DNA from: a virus
IMG/VR virus record: IMGVR_UViG_3300045740_000189
Location: 1-23,429 of that record
DNA: 23,429 nt
Direction: 5' to 3' (one strand)
Shown piece by piece: positions 22,601 through 23,429 of this stretch. Under the pieces are notes generated by a model. It was given only the letters and a program-made list of their open reading frames with translations. It did no database searches and was not told the DNA's origin. Both the position numbers and the translations under genes were made by a program. How positions within the stretch are numbered: position 1 is the first letter of the stretch; the number at the start of each line of letters is the position of its first letter.

Positions 22601-23429
22601 TAGAATTTACACAAATTAAATGATATATACCATCTTGTTTATTTTCAATATGTTTTCTTATTTCTTCACTTCTATAAATGGTATAAGTATTTACATATTC
22701 TTCCCTTTCAAAGTATGGAAGTTCTGTTGTCGTTCTAGTATCAACATTATTTAAGAAAATTCCGGGATCCCCATCTATATTGAGACTAAATGCCTTTGCA
22801 CTAGAAATTCCAGAAACTAAAAATGATTGATTATATGCAGAAAGTGCTACTCCTGCAGAATTTGTTGTACTTTTTACATTCCTAATCTTTACTTTAGATC
22901 CAACTGATAAGTTATGAGGAATTTCTGTATAAACAGTTGCTACACCCAAAGAAGAAGAAATTCCAGAAATAATTTTTAAATTTTTTCTAACACCAACATT
23001 AGATAGACTATCATTTGTAAGTGAAAGTTGATTTGATTCGATAGTAGTAGAAGATTCTTGTATAACGAATCCATCAACTGGAGGTCTTGCAAGTGAAGAC
23101 TCTTTTGGTATAACGTATCTAATTCTATAAAGTCTATCTACTGCTCCTCTATTATCAAGTCTTCTTTTAATAAAGGTTCTTGGAGATCTATCACCTAATG
23201 TAGTTGTTCCAAGACCAACAATAGTGGAGTAAATTCCATTTTCAGTAGATGCAGATGATACATTAATATACCAATTCTTATTTGCAGTATCAAATTGAAT
23301 TGGATGACCAATATCACCCGGCAATTTATCAGATACTCTACTTACTACCTTTAATACTCCACCATTATTATTGATAGTAATTGAATTTCCATTCAATGCT
23401 TCATTTAAAGTTTCTGATATTTGAATTGA
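19656..23429 (-). CDS. Large virion structural/fibre protein, 5' end outside the window
   Basis: The frame is open to the window edge: 11 more codons precede the TTG at 23396 with no stop, so that TTG is not the real start and the gene is cut. At least 1257 residues are visible. Numbered from the TTG, residues 150-210 and 550-592 hold similar beta domains (PHNLSVGSKVKI, HGLLTGNKVRI), and 360-440 a related one (GQGYGRG ... GSSYGIGNTLTI). Residues 719-800 (ASGHTFEYVGFGPGNYST, GGIVVYTGMNDEGDFYVGNKKV) look like a conserved cyanophage structural segment. 880-1140 are fibre repeats (GVGTTNxEF). 1148-1246 form a beta-rich tip. It probably is a baseplate or tail fibre protein. Confidence 0.85.
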   Translation of the reverse strand, partial: SIQISETLNEALNGNSITINNNGGVLKVVSRVSDKLPGDIGHPIQFDTANKNWYINVSSASTENGIYSTIVGLGTTTLGDRSPRTFIKRRLDNRGAVDRLYRIRYVIPKESSLARPPVDGFVIQESSTTIESNQLSLTNDSLSNVGVRKNLKIISGISSSLGVATVYTEIPHNLSVGSKVKIRNVKSTTNSAGVALSAYNQSFLVSGISSAKAFSLNIDGDPGIFLNNVDTRTTTELPYFEREEYVNTYTIYRSEEIRKHIENKQDGIYHLICVNSTNNPIAPDFINESFSQNIIDLYPQNDRDNPNSDPNSAKSYAKSDIVGRVITNDLRNSITKETVEKLILDSAVGIGLTNIVSTSSTTHILYTKYDHGLNGIKSVGITSAGQGYGRGTGGTEYLYNATLVGVAGSTVGKNATAIVTVNSVGSITAVKIVDPGSSYGIGNTLTIVGVATTTSTSYYPAFVTVNGIIDNTNDVIRVTGVGSESYNNYNNLYRITGISTGQHNTINVSSGSSIIGFSTIGIGSTNSELSFAHNVGKSLQVSSLTYDNVLGIATVKTIGVGNTVHGLLTGNKVRIVGSGQEIYNGDFVVNEVLGLSELTLNIGVGTQAPTATGEIYLFKEGFTSQGGNSTRNDENIGGRMVSIFAGISTVLNATISSRSSTSISIQNFSTSGLKLGDYIEVDSEIMRISDELPLTVFRGALGSVAGIHSVGSEVRKIRVIPTEFRRNSIIRASGHTFEYVGFGPGNYSTAFPDKQDRVLSSQERLLSQSLKQDGGIVVYTGMNDEGDFYVGNKKVSSATGQEEVFDAPVPSAVGEEVGTDAGVNVAFDILTPLEINISRSIKVEGGPTKDIVSQFDGPVVFNEKITSNSSRGIEAYSMYLQGDAEVSRKFTVGISTPTTSGNLGDFTYYTQPERGGYSGWTYTKDNAWRKFGPISLTTDSLDLKVDRFGVGVGTTTVLNNLLQVGQRATNGSIPQLVAITGIGSVGIGTTNPEFALEVYGAGNFIGTVRSSKFIGDASGLFNLPLSTSWVVNSIGIHTFAKVGVGTTNTEFAKLTIVNETGSGVSTALDVRGESRFIGTMTVGSALTVRGQFLSTSFALVGVGHSSILAGVTTTMTLDVKQSLKLNTLTLRENSILDVEGRSRFKSYTEAIATPSISSNVVTLDLSEAQTFNVTLNSSITSFIISNVPTTTSTTFLVKLTQDGTGGRTVTFSFQGATLKWAGGVTPQMTSTAGKTDLYSFTTLDGSTYYGITSGQNF

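Noticed and set aside
23394-23396. TTG as start of the giant structural protein
   Set aside because: The same frame stays open for 11 codons to the window edge and no Shine-Dalgarno precedes the TTG, so the start lies outside.

Overview
The window looks like the genome of a T4-like marine cyanophage (a large myovirus of Synechococcus or Prochlorococcus). The reasons are an AT-rich genome read entirely from the minus strand, tightly coupled genes (ATGA and TAATG junctions), T4-type late promoter boxes (TATAAATA), many fibre proteins built from 'GIVTASSFxGN(V/G)' repeats, a fibre ending in an intramolecular S74 chaperone, and a glycan-modification cassette among the tail genes. This assignment is inference from gene content; no database was searched.

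Layout, in the direction of transcription (from high to low coordinates). 23429-10835 is a virion module of tail-fibre and adhesin genes. It starts with a giant structural protein cut by the window edge, then an Ig-like plus glycine-rich protein, a subtilisin-like protease with its own glycine-rich tail, an S74-chaperone fibre, a row of short fibre-like paralogues, a tail-assembly-chaperone-like protein and an extremely cysteine-rich protein with a DUF1566/Lcl-like C-terminus. Three perfect TATAAATA boxes lie just at or after the stops of preceding genes.

10730-3939 is a glycan cassette: 2OG-Fe(II) oxygenase, sulfotransferase, GT9-like and GT4-like glycosyltransferases, a NodU/CmcH-type O-carbamoyltransferase, a GT-A glycosyltransferase, a small unknown protein and a second GT-A enzyme. 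Nearly all junctions overlap or nearly touch. A possible sigma70-type promoter and an AT-only palindrome precede it. It probably builds or decorates a sulfated or carbamoylated glycan on the virion or on the host surface. A truncated copy of the GT9 gene start sits at its downstream end.

3662-2700 holds one more fibre-repeat protein behind a near-consensus late box and a gene that is readable only with a +1 shift at a CTT-TAA codon pair, followed by a terminator. 2674-2 is a block of small early-type genes (zinc-binding candidates, a small membrane protein, a small exported protein, an HNH endonuclease). Its regulatory sites are dense: a consensus promoter paired back-to-back with an opposite-strand promoter, and a terminator hairpin that also carries the -35 box of the next promoter. 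No tRNA, CRISPR array or insertion sequence was recognised, and no gene-free stretch exceeds 300 bases.
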